Shown here piece after piece: positions 24,615-35,912 of a DNA stretch of 64,000 bases. Location: NCBI GenBank assembly GCA_029776255.1, contig JAKOTN010000097.1, positions 34,523-98,522 of the forward strand, read 5' to 3'. This DNA is from Pseudomonadota bacterium (GTDB taxonomy: Bacteria; Pseudomonadota; Gammaproteobacteria; Burkholderiales; Rhodocyclaceae). Made by a program: the position numbers and the translations under genes. The first letter of the stretch is position 1, and each line of letters opens with the position of its first letter. The notes beneath the pieces are model-generated. The model was not told the origin of the DNA and did not search any database. It saw only the letters and a list, made by a program, of their open reading frames with translations.

Positions 24615-26990
24615 TCAGACGCGAAGCTGCGCCGCGAATGTCTCTTGCAGGTACGTCACCAGCGTTTGCATGGCGCTATTGACGTCGGCTTCGAGCAACG
24701 TTTTTTGAGTATCTTGCATCACTATACGGAAGGCAAGGCTTTTCTTGCCCGCTTCGACGCCGCGTCCGGCATAAACGTCGAAGAGGCTAATTTCACGGAC
24801 AATTGCTGGTTTGTTGCTGGTTAGGCCGGAGACAAGTGTCTGCAATTCCAGTTCTTGGCTGACCATGATCGCCAGGTCTCGGGTAACGGATGGCTGTCGC
24901 GATATTTCTCTGTATTGCGGCACGAAAGCGTTTAATACCGCGGAAAGATCAAGCTCAAAAAGCACCGCTGGTAACGGCAGTTCGTATTTTTGCAACCATT
25001 TTGGATGCAATTCGCCAATAAAACCAATGACCTGGCTGTTTATCGACACCGTTGCGCTGCGGCCGGGGTGTAAGGCCGGGTGAGCGGCCTTTTCGAAGGT
25101 GGCCGATAACGGGGCTAACAGACGTTCAAGGTCGCTCTTGACATCAAAAAAATCGACATTACGCGTCTGGATGGCCCACTGTTCGGGAAGGGCCGAACCG
25201 TAAGCCAAGGCTGCCAGTTTCCACGGTTGGTGAAAACCCTCCACCGGCGAACCTTTCGGATCGCGACGAAAACAGCGACCCGTCTCAAAAACGCGCAAGC
25301 GTGTCTGACGACGCTTTAAATTTGTCGCCACGTTGGCGACGAGTCCGCCGATCAGGGTGGATCGCATGACGCTTAACTGGCTGGCGATCGGATTGACCAG
25401 ACGGATTGGTTGGCGGTTGCCAGCGAAATCGCTTTCCCAGTTGTCTTCGACGAACGCAAAGTTGATGACTTCCTGATAGCCACTGTCGGCGAGAATTTGC
25501 CGCACTCGTTGCAAGGGCCGTGCCGTTTCCGTTTGCGGCAGCATGGCCAGTGTCGCTTGCGGTACCGAGGAGGGAATGTTTTGATAACCATGCAGGCGCG
25601 CAATTTCCTCAATCAAATCCTCTTCGATCTCGAGGTCGAATCGATAAGTTGGTGGGCTGATAAGAAAATCGCCGCCATCGCGGCTGAATGGCAGACCGAG
25701 ACGAGAAAAAAAATCGCCAATTCGCTCGTTGGTGAGAGGTATGCCGAGAATTTTGGCCGCGCGCGCCGGGCGCAGGCGAACGGTCGGTCGTGCCGGGAGT
25801 GTCGCCAACGCCTCGCAAAGCGGACCGGCCTGCCCACCACAAATATGAAGGACGAGGCCCGTCGCGCGCTCAAGGGCGCGTCGAGTGCCGCCAAAATCGA
25901 CACCGCGCTCGAAACGGTGCGACGCATCCGATCCGAAGCCGTAGCGACGCGCGCGACCGGCGATTGCCGTTGGCGTGAAAAAAGCGGATTCGAGAAATAC
26001 CTCGGAGGTGTCCAGAGTAATGCCGCTTTCCTCGCCTCCCATTATGCCGGCCATCGCCACCGGGCCGTGATCGTCGGCGATCAGCAGCACATCGCCTTGC
26101 ATTTCAAACGTTTGCTCGTTGAGCAGCATGATTTTTTCGGCTGGACGCGCCATGCGGGCATGGATCGCACCGTTTAGTCGCGTGTTGTCGAAGGCGTGCA
26201 GCGGCTGACCAAGTTCGAGCATGACATAGTTGGTGATGTCGACCAGGGCGGAGATCGGCCGCAGGCCACTACGCTCCAGACGACGGCGCATCCAGACAGG
26301 TGTTTCGGCGCGCGCGTTCACGCCGGCAATGACCCGGCCACAATATCGCGGGCACGCTTGTGGCGCATCGAGAACAATCGCTCGTTGTGCTTGAATGGTC
26401 GGCTCGATAGTTTTAACGTCGATATAGCGGGCCGGCGTATCGGTCAAGGCGGAGACTTCGCGGGCGACACCCTCAAGTGATAGGCAGTCGGCCCGGTTCG
26501 GGGTTAGTTTGAGCGTCAGCAATCGATCGTCAAGGTCAAGATGACGACGGATGTCCTCGCCTACCGGCGCATCCGCGGCGAGAACGAGGAGGCCGTCGGC
26601 ATCGGCCGCTAGCCCCAGTTCTTTAGCGGAACACAGCATGCCGGACGAAGTGACGCCGCGAACCTTGGCCACTTTGATGGTGAATCCCCCCGGCAGTACG
26701 GCACCGGGTAGTGCGCAGGGGACTTTGACGCCAATGGCGGCGTTGGGCGCACCGCAAACGATTTGCGCCAACTCGCCAGAACCGGTGTCGACGCGGCAAA
26801 CGTTGAGGCGGTCCGCGTCGGGGTGCTTTTCAAGTTCTACGATCCGTGCGACAACGACCTGTCCAAATGATGGGGCAACGGTCTCCTCGGTCTCCACTTC
26901 GAGGCCAGCCATGGTCAATAAATGGGTGAACTCGGCACCCGCGCATACGGGATCGACGAAGCTGCGAAGCCAGGATTCAGAGAATTTCAT
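24615..26990 (-). CDS. pheT: Phenylalanyl-tRNA synthetase beta subunit
   Basis: 791 residues, standard length. Domains in order: N-terminal tRNA-binding (EMAP-like) domain with [18 protein letters not shown]3/B4 editing domain, B5 domain, the core catalytic-like fold (LLAPLSATF region), and a C-terminal FDX-ACB domain ([18 protein letters not shown]). It forms the alpha2-beta2 PheRS that charges tRNA-Phe; the beta subunit binds tRNA and clears mischarged Tyr. Confidence 0.97.
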   Translation of the reverse strand: MKFSESWLRSFVDPVCAGAEFTHLLTMAGLEVETEETVAPSFGQVVVARIVELEKHPDADRLNVCRVDTGSGELAQIVCGAPNAAIGVKVPCALPGAVLPGGFTIKVAKVRGVTSSGMLCSAKELGLAADADGLLVLAADAPVGEDIRRHLDLDDRLLTLKLTPNRADCLSLEGVAREVSALTDTPARYIDVKTIEPTIQAQRAIVLDAPQACPRYCGRVIAGVNARAETPVWMRRRLERSGLRPISALVDITNYVMLELGQPLHAFDNTRLNGAIHARMARPAEKIMLLNEQTFEMQGDVLLIADDHGPVAMAGIMGGEESGITLDTSEVFLESAFFTPTAIAGRARRYGFGSDASHRFERGVDFGGTRRALERATGLVLHICGGQAGPLCEALATLPARPTVRLRPARAAKILGIPLTNERIGDFFSRLGLPFSRDGGDFLISPPTYRFDLEIEEDLIEEIARLHGYQNIPSSVPQATLAMLPQTETARPLQRVRQILADSGYQEVINFAFVEDNWESDFAGNRQPIRLVNPIASQLSVMRSTLIGGLVANVATNLKRRQTRLRVFETGRCFRRDPKGSPVEGFHQPWKLAALAYGSALPEQWAIQTRNVDFFDVKSDLERLLAPLSATFEKAAHPALHPGRSATVSINSQVIGFIGELHPKWLQKYELPLPAVLFELDLSAVLNAFVPQYREISRQPSVTRDLAIMVSQELELQTLVSGLTSNKPAIVREISLFDVYAGRGVEAGKKSLAFRIVMQDTQKTLLEADVNSAMQTLVTYLQETFAAQLRV

Positions 26991-27017
26991 GACTGCTCAA
27001 TGTTTTGGAGTGGGCTT

Positions 27018-28067
<1,050 letters not shown>

Positions 28068-28073
28068 TCACCG

Positions 28074-28103
28074 AAAAAAAGGAGGCGCTCGCCTCCTTTC
28101 TTG
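28074..28103 (-). terminator. Terminator or attenuator between rplT and pheS
   Basis: On the minus strand, AAAGGAGGCGAGCGCCTCC forms an 8-bp GC-rich stem followed by seven T residues, ending 10 bases before the pheS ATG. It separates infC-rpmI-rplT from pheST. E. coli pheST is attenuated at the same place, but I see no leader ORF here, so simple partial termination is as likely. Confidence 0.8.
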
Positions 28104-28116
28104 ATACGCGCCGAGA

Positions 28117-28476
28117 TCAGGCTTCCAGTTTGGCCTTGGCTTGCCCTGCTAGAGCTGCGAAGGCGGGTTTGTCGAAAACGGCCAGATCGGCCAGCACCTT
28201 ACGGTCTATTTCGATCTGCGCTTTCTTCAAACCGTTCATGAACGTGCTGTATTTCATGCCGAGTTCACGGGCAGCCGCATTGATTCGGGCGATCCAGAGA
28301 CTACGGAACTGTCGTTTTCTTTGACGCCTGTCGCGATAGGCATATTGCCCGGCTTTCATTACGGCCTGTTTGGCAACGCGGTAAACGTTGTTGCGGCGAC
28401 CGCGGTAGCCCTTGGCCAGGGCGAGAATTTTTTTGTGGCGCGCGTGTGCGGTTACTCCACGTTTTACTCGGGGCAT
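28117..28476 (-). CDS. rplT: 50S ribosomal protein L20
   Basis: 119 residues, [20 protein letters not shown] start and the family's [21 protein letters not shown] block. L20 is an early 23S rRNA binding protein needed for 50S assembly and, in E. coli, represses its own operon. Follows rpmI by 11 bases. Confidence 0.98.
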   Translation of the reverse strand: MPRVKRGVTAHARHKKILALAKGYRGRRNNVYRVAKQAVMKAGQYAYRDRRQRKRQFRSLWIARINAAARELGMKYSTFMNGLKKAQIEIDRKVLADLAVFDKPAFAALAGQAKAKLEA

Positions 28477-28487
28477 CTTCTATCTCC

Positions 28488-28685
28488 TCAGGCGTAGGGC
28501 AACATCGAACGAACCATGGCCTTGTCGGCGTCATGCACAGCGGTCATGCCGCGCAATTGACGCTTGGTTTTGGTGTCCTTCTTGGTCAGGATGTGTCGCT
28601 TGAACGCGTGCGAGCGCTTGATGCGGCCGCTGGGGCTGATCTTGAAGCGTTTTTTCGCTCCAGTCTTGGTCTTCATTTTGGGCAT
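28488..28685 (-). CDS. rpmI: 50S ribosomal protein L35
   Basis: 65 residues from the ATG at 28685 ([20 protein letters not shown]). The ORF-track extension to 28751 is upstream leader. Small, very basic 50S protein in the usual infC-rpmI-rplT order. Confidence 0.97.
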   Translation of the reverse strand: MPKMKTKTGAKKRFKISPSGRIKRSHAFKRHILTKKDTKTKRQLRGMTAVHDADKAMVRSMLPYA

Positions 28686-28798
28686 TGAATGCTCCTGTTT
28701 TAGCATGTTGCCAGGTGTCTCCCGACGGGAGTTCTTCAAACCCGACATCACTTGTCTTTTCCACTTACAACAAACAACCGGGGAAATGTAATTTCCGA

Positions 28799-29320
28799 CT
28801 ACTTTTTCTTGCTTGGCGTTAGCACCATCACCATTTGCCGGCCTTCCATTTTCGGCATCTGCTCGACAACGGCCAACTCCTGTAAGTCACTCCTTATCCG
28901 CTCGATCTGGCGCATACCGATGTCTTGATGGGCCATTTCCCGACCGCGAAATCGCAAAGTCACTTTAACTTTGTCGTCTTCTTCGAGAAAGCGCGTCATA
29001 TTACGCAACTTAATCTGATAGTCGTTTTCATCGGTACCGGGACGTAGCTTGACTTCCTTGACCTGCACTTGTTTTTGTTTGAGTTTTTGTTCGTGCTGTC
29101 TTTTTTGTTCCTGGTACTTGAATTTCCCAAAGTCGACGATTCGACAGACCGGGGGCTGCGCCATTGGGGCGATTTCAACTAAATCGACTCCCGCTTCCTC
29201 TGCCAGCGCCAACGCGGCCCTGACGTTCATGACACCCAACTGTTCGCCGTCCAAACCGACCAAACGGACTTCCGGTGCGTTTATCTCTTCGTTAACGCGT
29301 TGCGCCTTTTGCAGTGCGAT
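28799..29320 (-). CDS. infC: Translation initiation factor IF-3, ATC start codon
   Basis: 173 residues if translation begins at the ATC at 29320. The ORF track starts at a TTG within the conserved N-domain (29263), which would drop [15 protein letters not shown]; that stretch is conserved in IF-3. An AAGGAG stands 7 bases before the ATC. Non-AUG starts (AUU, AUC, AUA) are typical of infC and make it self-regulating, because IF-3 rejects them. N-domain, linker [19 protein letters not shown] and C-domain are complete. Confidence 0.93.
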   Translation of the reverse strand: MALQKAQRVNEEINAPEVRLVGLDGEQLGVMNVRAALALAEEAGVDLVEIAPMAQPPVCRIVDFGKFKYQEQKRQHEQKLKQKQVQVKEVKLRPGTDENDYQIKLRNMTRFLEEDDKVKVTLRFRGREMAHQDIGMRQIERIRSDLQELAVVEQMPKMEGRQMVMVLTPSKKK

Positions 29321-29347
29321 GGCTCCGCTCCTTGTTCCAACAGATAA

Positions 29348-31264
29348 TCAAGCCGTGCCGCCTCGCGCCTCGATTTCATCAAGCAGTCGTTTGGTTAATG
29401 CCGTGACCGACATCTGCCCCAAATCTCCCCCGCCACGCGTGCGCACGGTCACCAAGTTTGCCGCCATTTCCTTGTCGCCAACGACGATTTGGTAAGGCAG
29501 CTTGTTCAGGCTATGTTCCCGTATTTTATAGGTAATTTTTTCATTGCGCAAATCGGAGTCGATTCGCAGGCCCGCTGCGCGCAATGTGCTTGCGACGTGC
29601 TTGGCGTAGGCGGCTTGCTTTTCCGAGATGTTGATCACCACAGCCTGTATCGGCGACAGCCACAATGGCATGGCACCGGCATGGTTTTCAATCAATATGC
29701 CAATAAAGCGTTCCAGCGAGCCCAGAATCGCCCGGTGCAACATCACAGGAACATGACGCTCGTTGTCTTCGCCGGCGTAGTGTGCGTCGAGACGTTCCGG
29801 TAGTGCAAAATCGAGTTGTAGCGTGCCGCACTGCCAGACCCGCCCAAGGCAATCCTTCAGCGAAAATTCGATTTTAGGGCCGTAGAAGGCACCCTCACCA
29901 GGTTGCAAATCATAGCTCAAATCTTTTGTCGCCAATGCTTCGGCCAGGGCAGCTTCCGCACGGTCCCATGCCGCATCGGAGCCGATTCGTTTCGCGGGAC
30001 GCGTCGACAACTTGACGATGATGTCTTTGAACCCGAAATCGGCGTAAACCTGTTGCAATAGATCGATGAAAGCGGCCGTTTCCGGCAGCACCTGCTCCTC
30101 GGTGCAGAAGATGTGCGCGTCGTCCTGTACGAAAGCGCGGACCCGCATGATGCCGTGCAAAGCACCGGACGGCTCGTTGCGATGGCAGGAGCCGAACTCC
30201 GCCAAGCGCATTGGTAAATCACGATAGCTACGTAAGCCCTGGTTGAAAATCTGAATATGACCGGGGCAGTTCATCGGCTTGATTGCGTAGTCACGGTTTT
30301 CCGAGGCGGTAGTGAACATGCTCTCGGCGTAGTTTTGCCAGTGTCCGGAACGCTCCCACAATGTCCGATCCATGATGCTTGGCGTTTTCACTTCGCTGTA
30401 GCCGTGCCGACTCAGGACGCGGCGCATATATTGTTCGATCTCTTGCCAAATCGTCCAGCCTTTTGCATGCCAGAACACCATGCCCGGGGCTTCGTCTTGC
30501 AGATGAAAAAGGTCCAGCTGTCGCCCCAATTTGCGGTGGTCGCGTTTCTCCGCTTCTTCCAGCATGTGCAGATACGCGTCTTGGTCTTCCCTGCGAGACC
30601 ACGCGGTGCCGTAGATCCGCTGCAACTGTTCATTACGGTGGTCGCCACGCCAGTAGGCGCCTGCCAGTTTCATCAGTTTGAAAACTTTAATTTTCCCGGT
30701 CGAAGGAACGTGCGGGCCGCGACAGAGGTCGACAAAGTTGCCTTCTCGATACAGAGATACCTCTTCTCCAGGTGGGATTGCATTGATCAACTCGGCTTTG
30801 TAGTGCTCACCAACGGAGTTGAAATAGGCAATCGCTTCGTCGCGTTGCCATATTTCACGTACGACCGGGAAATCCTGCCGCGCAAGTTCCACCATGCGTT
30901 TTTCGATGGCGGCCAGATCTTCAAGCGAGAATGGGCGTTCGTAAGCGAAGTCGTAGTAAAAGCCGTTTTCGATCACCGGGCCGATCGTTACCTGCGCTGT
31001 CGGAAAAAGCTCTTTGACGGCGTAAGCCATTAGGTGTGCCGCAGAGTGGCGAATCACGTCCAGCCCTTCGCGATCCTTACCGGTGACGATGTCGAGCTTC
31101 ACGTCGTTGTCGATACGGTAAGAGGTGTCGACCAGATGCCCGTCAACTTTACCCGCCAAGGCCACCCGCGCTAAACCCGGGCCGATATCGTTGGCGATAT
31201 CGGCAACCGTGACTGGATCCGCGTAAACCTTCTGAGAACCATCGGGTAGCGTGATGACCGGCAT
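29348..31264 (-). CDS. thrS: Threonyl-tRNA synthetase
   Basis: 638 residues from the ATG at 31264 ([20 protein letters not shown]). Domains in order: TGS domain, editing domain with the [16 protein letters not shown] metal-site motif, class II catalytic core with motif 2 ([20 protein letters not shown]) and motif 3, then an anticodon-binding domain ([18 protein letters not shown]). The start lies 27 bases before infC's ATC in the transcript, so thrS-infC-rpmI-rplT-pheST-ihfA is one long translation cluster. A terminator-like hairpin lies in its leader. Confidence 0.97.
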   Translation of the reverse strand: MPVITLPDGSQKVYADPVTVADIANDIGPGLARVALAGKVDGHLVDTSYRIDNDVKLDIVTGKDREGLDVIRHSAAHLMAYAVKELFPTAQVTIGPVIENGFYYDFAYERPFSLEDLAAIEKRMVELARQDFPVVREIWQRDEAIAYFNSVGEHYKAELINAIPPGEEVSLYREGNFVDLCRGPHVPSTGKIKVFKLMKLAGAYWRGDHRNEQLQRIYGTAWSRREDQDAYLHMLEEAEKRDHRKLGRQLDLFHLQDEAPGMVFWHAKGWTIWQEIEQYMRRVLSRHGYSEVKTPSIMDRTLWERSGHWQNYAESMFTTASENRDYAIKPMNCPGHIQIFNQGLRSYRDLPMRLAEFGSCHRNEPSGALHGIMRVRAFVQDDAHIFCTEEQVLPETAAFIDLLQQVYADFGFKDIIVKLSTRPAKRIGSDAAWDRAEAALAEALATKDLSYDLQPGEGAFYGPKIEFSLKDCLGRVWQCGTLQLDFALPERLDAHYAGEDNERHVPVMLHRAILGSLERFIGILIENHAGAMPLWLSPIQAVVINISEKQAAYAKHVASTLRAAGLRIDSDLRNEKITYKIREHSLNKLPYQIVVGDKEMAANLVTVRTRGGGDLGQMSVTALTKRLLDEIEARGGTA

Positions 31265-31280
31265 GTTGCAATCCCAGCAA

Positions 31281-31310
31281 AAATGAAAAAGCCAGAGGCC
31301 TGCTCTGGCT
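31281..31310 (-). terminator. Terminator-like hairpin in the thrS leader
   Basis: On the minus strand AGCCAGAG-CAGGC-CTCTGGCT forms an 8-bp stem running into TTTTTC, ending 16 bases before the thrS ATG. A TACAAT (-10-like) at 31388-31383 lies about 75 bases upstream of the hairpin, without a clear -35. It could end dsbC transcripts or act as an attenuator for thrS. Confidence 0.6.
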
Positions 31311-31541
31311 CGGAAATGTCTTGAAACCGGCCGTGGAGCGAATCGGGCGCTGGCATTCAAGTCACCAATAACGATCACGCGAATTGTAACACACGAAAAA
31401 CCTCGATTTTTCAGACTTGCGCCCTTTTCCCAAGACGTTGGTGCGGAAACTCGAAATCGAGCGCGTCGAATCAAGAGGCCATTTTTTGCGGACTCTCTTG
31501 GTTTGACGTGTTTTTTGCCGGATGCCGCTCGGCGAGAGGCG

Positions 31542-32255
31542 TTATCGTGTCGAGGTTTGCGCTAATTTTTGCTCGATTCTGGTTACCGGAACGGCGCCAG
31601 GAATGCGCTCGCCATCGGCAAAAAAGATGGTCGGCGTGCCGTTTATGGATAACTTCCGCCCTAGCTCGACGGACTTCCTGACGGCAGCGGTATCGCAGTC
31701 GCTTTTTCCATTCGGTGCTTTGCCGTCAATCATCCAGTCATTCCATGCCTTGGCTTTGTCCGGGGCGCACCAGATTTGATTGGATTTTTCTAGAGAGTCC
31801 GGAGAGAGGATGGGGTAGAGAAAGGTGTAAATCGTTACATTGTCGAGCTTGGCCATGTCTTTCGCCAATCGCTTGCAATATCCGCAGTTCGGATCTTCGA
31901 AGGTGGCGAATGCGCGTTTGCCGTCGCCACGGACCTGCTTCACCGCCAGGGCGAGCGGCAAATCGGAAAATTTGATCGCGGACAGTTTCTGAAGTCGTTC
32001 ATTGGTAACGTTCTTCATGGTTTTGCCATCGACCAGACCACCGACTACGAGAACGGAGATTTTTTCGTCGGTGTATACGATTTGTCCGTCGATATAAACC
32101 TCGTAGAGTCCGAGATAACTGGTTTTGGTCACGCTACTTACAGAGCCTCCCAGTTTGGCTTCGATAGCCTTTTTCACGGCGGCTTCGTCGGCCATGGCGG
32201 ACATGTTGAGTCCGGCGGCGAGCGCCAAAAATATCAGGCGTGATTTGATTAACAT
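31542..32255 (-). CDS. dsbC: Thiol:disulfide interchange protein DsbC
   Basis: 237 residues with signal peptide ([16 protein letters not shown]). An N-terminal dimerisation domain precedes a thioredoxin-fold domain with the active site [12 protein letters not shown] and the cis-Pro loop INGTPTIFF. DsbC is the periplasmic disulfide isomerase, kept reduced by DsbD. A second Cys pair (IWCAPD, SDCDTA) is also conserved. Follows the UbiH-family gene on the same strand, 33 bases apart. Confidence 0.93.
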   Translation of the reverse strand: MLIKSRLIFLALAAGLNMSAMADEAAVKKAIEAKLGGSVSSVTKTSYLGLYEVYIDGQIVYTDEKISVLVVGGLVDGKTMKNVTNERLQKLSAIKFSDLPLALAVKQVRGDGKRAFATFEDPNCGYCKRLAKDMAKLDNVTIYTFLYPILSPDSLEKSNQIWCAPDKAKAWNDWMIDGKAPNGKSDCDTAAVRKSVELGRKLSINGTPTIFFADGERIPGAVPVTRIEQKLAQTSTR

Positions 32256-32288
32256 GGTGTGTCTCCGGTGTGGGAATCGTATGGCCGT

Positions 32289-33452
32289 CTAAAAGGCGCC
32301 GGTAGCGTAGCGTACGAGAAGATTTTTCAGTAAAGGCAGGCCGTTGGTCAGGCGCATTCCGCCATTTCGCAAGAGTTTTAGCCCTGGGGGGTGGTGTCGG
32401 AAAAGTTGGTGCAGGGCGTGCGTTGCCGTTTGTAGCAGCAAGATTTCCTCGCGCCGTTCGCGCTGGTAGCGACGCAACAGGCGTTCACCGCCGATGTCCT
32501 GCCACGCCGGCGTGGCGGCAAGCAGATCGGCCAGGGCTTTTGCGTCCTGATAGCCCAAATTGATGCCGTGACCGGATAGCGGGTGGATTCCATGCGCTGC
32601 GTCGCCGATCAACGCGAGTCGGGGGGCGATGGTTTGGGGCACCCGCATTAGACGCAGAGGAAAGCCGGCCGCGGGGGTTAATAAGTCGAAAGCGCCAAGT
32701 TCATGATTGCCGGCGGCGGCGATTCGATGACACAGATCATCCGGCGCCAGTGCCAGCAGCCTGCCGGCGTTTTCGAGCGGTGTCGACCAGACGATTGAAA
32801 TTCGATCACCGGCGAGCGGCAACCAAGCCAGCACACCATCGTCGCGGAACCATTGTCGTGCTACACCTCGGTGAGGGCGTTCGCAGGTGAAGTTGGCGAC
32901 TATTCCCATTTCGCCGTATGGGGTGTTCAGCGCACGCAGATTCGCCGCGTTCCGCACCCACGAGTCCCTTCCGTCCGCGCCAACCACTAATCTGGATGTG
33001 AGTATTTGACCGTCGGCGAGCGTCAACGCCGCTGCTGTCGGGGTGAATGACAGGCTGCGTGGGGTGGCGGGAGACAATAATGTCATATTGCCTTGACGTT
33101 TGATGCTTTCCCAGAGTTCGCAGGCCATTAGCGACGACTCGATGATCCAGCCGAGTTCGGATATCCCCGCTTCGTAAGCGGAAAAGACGATTTCGGCACC
33201 GCCATCCCCCATGACGTGCATGGCATGGATCGGTGTCAGCCTTTCGGCCGGCAGGTGTTTCCAGGCGCCGATCCGGCGCAGAAAATCGGAATTGGCCGGT
33301 GAGACGGCATAGATACGCGCATCCCAGCCGGTCGGACGTGTTGGGGGATGTTGCTCGATCAAGGCGATTTTGAGCTGCGATTCGCGTAGCGCGCTTGCCA
33401 GCGCAAGACCTGCCAGTCCACCGCCGACGATGAGAACGTCAAATTCGTTCAT
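32289..33452 (-). CDS. UbiH/UbiF/COQ6-family FAD-dependent hydroxylase
   Basis: 387 residues. Three flavin motifs of aromatic hydroxylases: VLIVGGGLAGLALASAL near the N-terminus, VVGADGRDSWVR in the middle, and ALIGDAAHGIHPLSGHGINLGY near residue 285. These monooxygenases hydroxylate the ubiquinone ring in Q8 synthesis. UbiH, UbiF, UbiI and UbiM cannot be told apart by eye. The pairing with dsbC is common in Betaproteobacteria. Confidence 0.9.
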   Translation of the reverse strand: MNEFDVLIVGGGLAGLALASALRESQLKIALIEQHPPTRPTGWDARIYAVSPANSDFLRRIGAWKHLPAERLTPIHAMHVMGDGGAEIVFSAYEAGISELGWIIESSLMACELWESIKRQGNMTLLSPATPRSLSFTPTAAALTLADGQILTSRLVVGADGRDSWVRNAANLRALNTPYGEMGIVANFTCERPHRGVARQWFRDDGVLAWLPLAGDRISIVWSTPLENAGRLLALAPDDLCHRIAAAGNHELGAFDLLTPAAGFPLRLMRVPQTIAPRLALIGDAAHGIHPLSGHGINLGYQDAKALADLLAATPAWQDIGGERLLRRYQRERREEILLLQTATHALHQLFRHHPPGLKLLRNGGMRLTNGLPLLKNLLVRYATGAF

Positions 33453-33542
33453 TTGCTTGCTTTATGCGTTCGGAGAATCGGGGTTCTTATTCCGTATCCA
33501 TTACTGTATAAGGATGGCGAATGGTGTTAAAACTTCGCGGCA

Positions 33543-33902
33543 ATGGTAACGACTATCGATCTTCCGCGACACGGCTATTTCCCCGCGACGGTTCGCGCCG
33601 AACGCGATTCGCCGATCGACGCCTTGGTTGCCGCGTGTGTGCCCCAGCATGAAGCGCTGGATTTGGTCGTGGCGGCTTGGTGGCAACCCGCCGCGCATTG
33701 CTTGTTGGCAACCATTGATGGAGGCCGTCCGGTGGTGGTCGTTCCGACTCCAGACGGGCGCTGGGCGGCCTGCAACGCGTTTCTTGACGAAATGTGCCGC
33801 ACAGCCCAAGAAGCCGAATTGCGTTTGTCCAAAAAATTCGGACGCCGCAAGGGGTATGTTGTTTGCGTGTCCTCGGCGACGGACCAAGACAAATCCAATT
33901 AA
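33543..33902 (+). CDS. Conserved-looking hypothetical protein
   Basis: 119 residues, no signal peptide or membrane segment. Starts MVTTIDLPRHGYFPATVRAE; a compact alpha/beta look with YVVCVSS at the C-terminus and four cysteines. I do not recognise the family. It is divergent from the UbiH-family gene (90 bases between starts) and convergent with hprK. Codon use fits a real gene, and the frames opposite have rarer codons. No strong ribosome binding site is visible at 33543. Confidence 0.55.
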   Translation: MVTTIDLPRHGYFPATVRAERDSPIDALVAACVPQHEALDLVVAAWWQPAAHCLLATIDGGRPVVVVPTPDGRWAACNAFLDEMCRTAQEAELRLSKKFGRRKGYVVCVSSATDQDKSN

Positions 33903-34060
33903 AAGTGTTTGCAAGCCGGTATTCCACTATAAGCAATAACACATCGCGTTAGATGGTGATGCCGGTTACGCGCATTCGCCAACTGGTGGCCTCGAGCGGT
34001 GGTTCGTCGCATCCGTGACGATCCTCAAGGGGCTTTTTCGCCACTTTGAGAAAACTATCT

Positions 34061-35005
34061 TCAAAGTTCTTCGTCAAGCAGAGCCTGTTGTTGGCGGTTG
34101 ATGAAATCGCTCATGCTGTCGATTCCACGGAGTTGCAAAATACTGTTGCGTACCGCCGCTTCGAGAAGAACGGCGATATTGCGACCCGCAGCCACGGGAA
34201 TGACTACTTTTCTGACCGGGACACCGAGAATTTCCTGAGATTGAGCATCCAGCGGCAAGCGTGGGCCTTCGGAACTGCTGGTGGGTTTTTGCAGGTGAGC
34301 GATCAGTTTCAATTTCATCTTTCGGCGCGAAGCTGTCTCGCCGAAAATCGTGCGGATATTGAGCAGCCCAAGTCCGCGTACTTCAAGATAGTCGCGCAAC
34401 ATGCTGGGACAGCGCCCCTCGATCGTGGTCGGCGCAATGCACGCCAATTCAACCACATCGTCGGCAACCAGGCCGTGTCCCCGCGTGATCAACTCCAGCG
34501 CCAATTCGCTCTTGCCGACGCCGGAATCGCCGGTAATGAGCACGCCCAAGCCAAACACGTCCATCAACACGCCGTGTACCGACGTGGAACCGGCCAGGCG
34601 TCGTGAAAGATAGACGCGTAACAGATCGATCACCGCCGCGCACGGCTTGGGACTGATGAACAACGGCGTGCTGGTCGCTTCGCAGCCCTCCTGAATTTCC
34701 GGCAGAAGCTCAAGATTGTCGGCGACGATCAAGGCGGGTGGTTTGGCGACCATGAGTTCCTTGATCTGGTGGCGGAGACGTTCTTTGGTCACACGGAACG
34801 CCCATGCATGTTCGGCTCGCCCGATCACTTGCAATCGTTCCGGGTGGATCACATTGAGATGACCAACAAAATCGGCGCCGAAATTGCCTTGTCCGCGTAA
34901 TTCAATTTGTCGATCCACGCCGACGGCAACCACCCATGAGAGTTTCAGCTTGTCTCGATGGTCTTCGTAGAGCTGTATCACGCTGAATTGACGCTGCGCG
35001 TTCAT
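34061..35005 (-). CDS. hprK: HPr kinase/phosphorylase
   Basis: 314 residues. N-terminal DRTGG-like domain, then the P-loop GDSGVGKSELALELI, the LVADDVVEL segment with the catalytic Asp, and the signature EVRGLGLLNIRTIFGE. In Betaproteobacteria HprK works in a PTS that lacks sugar permeases and controls regulators through HPr. Last gene of the rpoN-hpf-ptsN-hprK group; no rapZ follows. Confidence 0.95.
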   Translation of the reverse strand: MNAQRQFSVIQLYEDHRDKLKLSWVVAVGVDRQIELRGQGNFGADFVGHLNVIHPERLQVIGRAEHAWAFRVTKERLRHQIKELMVAKPPALIVADNLELLPEIQEGCEATSTPLFISPKPCAAVIDLLRVYLSRRLAGSTSVHGVLMDVFGLGVLITGDSGVGKSELALELITRGHGLVADDVVELACIAPTTIEGRCPSMLRDYLEVRGLGLLNIRTIFGETASRRKMKLKLIAHLQKPTSSSEGPRLPLDAQSQEILGVPVRKVVIPVAAGRNIAVLLEAAVRNSILQLRGIDSMSDFINRQQQALLDEEL

Positions 35006-35013
35006 TATTTTCT

Positions 35014-35460
35014 CTAGTCGGCCAGCAATTGAAGAATACTGTGCGGGTCTTCAGCCTTGGACAGCGCTTCGCGGCATGCGCGCTCGGAAAAATGTTGCGC
35101 CAGCTCGGCAAGAATTTGCAAATGCTGCTCGGTGGCCACTTCGGGAACGAGCAAAACGAAAAGAAGTGTGACCGGCTTACCGTCGGGAGAGTCGAAAGGA
35201 ACCGGTGAAGCGAGGCGCAGGAACGCGCCAGAGGCTTCCCTCAAGCCCTTGATCCGTCCGTGTGGAATGGCCACGCCTTGACCCAGGCCGGTCGAGCCAA
35301 GTTTTTCACGTGCGAACAAGCTATCGAAAACCGTGCTGCGAGCAATGCCCAGTTGGTTTTCGAAAAGCAGCCCGACATGTTCAAAAACGCGCTTCTTACT
35401 GCTGGCGTCCAGATCGAGAATGATGTTGTCGAGGGGAAGTAGTTGGGATATCTGGTTCAT
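35014..35460 (-). CDS. ptsN: PTS IIA-like nitrogen-regulatory protein PtsN
   Basis: 148 residues, EIIA(Ntr). The phosphorylated His lies in GQGVAIPHGRIKGL. PtsN links nitrogen and potassium status to regulation and receives phosphate from the PtsP-PtsO chain. The gene is 8 bases from hprK. A long perfect hairpin separates it from hpf upstream. Confidence 0.95.
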   Translation of the reverse strand: MNQISQLLPLDNIILDLDASSKKRVFEHVGLLFENQLGIARSTVFDSLFAREKLGSTGLGQGVAIPHGRIKGLREASGAFLRLASPVPFDSPDGKPVTLLFVLLVPEVATEQHLQILAELAQHFSERACREALSKAEDPHSILQLLAD

Positions 35461-35506
35461 GCGACTAAACCCGAAAAAGCGGACGTGATCTTATGAAAGC
35501 AATAAA

Positions 35507-35556
35507 GCGCATGGAGCGGCCGGTTGGGTGTTTTCCCAACCGGCCGCTCCATGCGC
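35507..35556 (-). repeat. Perfect 22-bp inverted repeat between hpf and ptsN
   Basis: GCGCATGGAGCGGCCGGTTG (first 20 of 22 bases) is repeated as its exact reverse complement after a 6-base loop (35529-35534). On the minus strand it is followed by TTTATTGC, not a clean T-run. It may be a partial terminator, an RNase-processing site or a protein-binding palindrome in the hpf-ptsN interval. Confidence 0.75.
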
Positions 35557-35570
35557 GGCCGGCACCGCTA

Positions 35571-35897
35571 TCATTCGGCAACGATGTGGTCGACGATTTT
35601 GTTCCCGCGATGATGATCTTGCAACTTTTGTTTGTATTTTTGTACTTGCCGTTCAAGCTTGTCCACCAGACCGTCAACGGCCGCGTAGAGATCTTCATCG
35701 ATCATTTCCACGTAAACGTCCTTACCCGCGAGATGAACGGTTACTTCGGCTTTCTGCTTCAGTTTGTCCACCGACAAAATCACATTGACGTCGATCACGT
35801 TGTCGAAATGACGCGTGACGCGTTCGAGTTTTCCGGAAACATAATCGCGCAACGCCGGGGTGATTTCGAGATGGTGTCCACTGACGTGCAGGTTCAT
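35571..35897 (-). CDS. hpf: Ribosome hibernation promoting factor, short form
   Basis: 108 residues, YfiA/HPF fold ([20 protein letters not shown] start, basic C-terminal segment). Short HPF binds the 30S decoding region in stationary phase and, with RMF where present, forms 100S dimers. Directly downstream of rpoN by 15 bases, the conserved place. Confidence 0.94.
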   Translation of the reverse strand: MNLHVSGHHLEITPALRDYVSGKLERVTRHFDNVIDVNVILSVDKLKQKAEVTVHLAGKDVYVEMIDEDLYAAVDGLVDKLERQVQKYKQKLQDHHRGNKIVDHIVAE

Positions 35898-35912
35898 GAT
35901 GTGGCTCCTTTT

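Noticed and set aside
31171-31356. 61-aa ORF over the thrS start as a leader peptide
   Set aside because: No Thr-rich run, no ribosome binding site; it runs out of frame into thrS.
31264-31500. T-box riboswitch before thrS
   Set aside because: No T-box consensus sequence; T-boxes are not expected in Betaproteobacteria.
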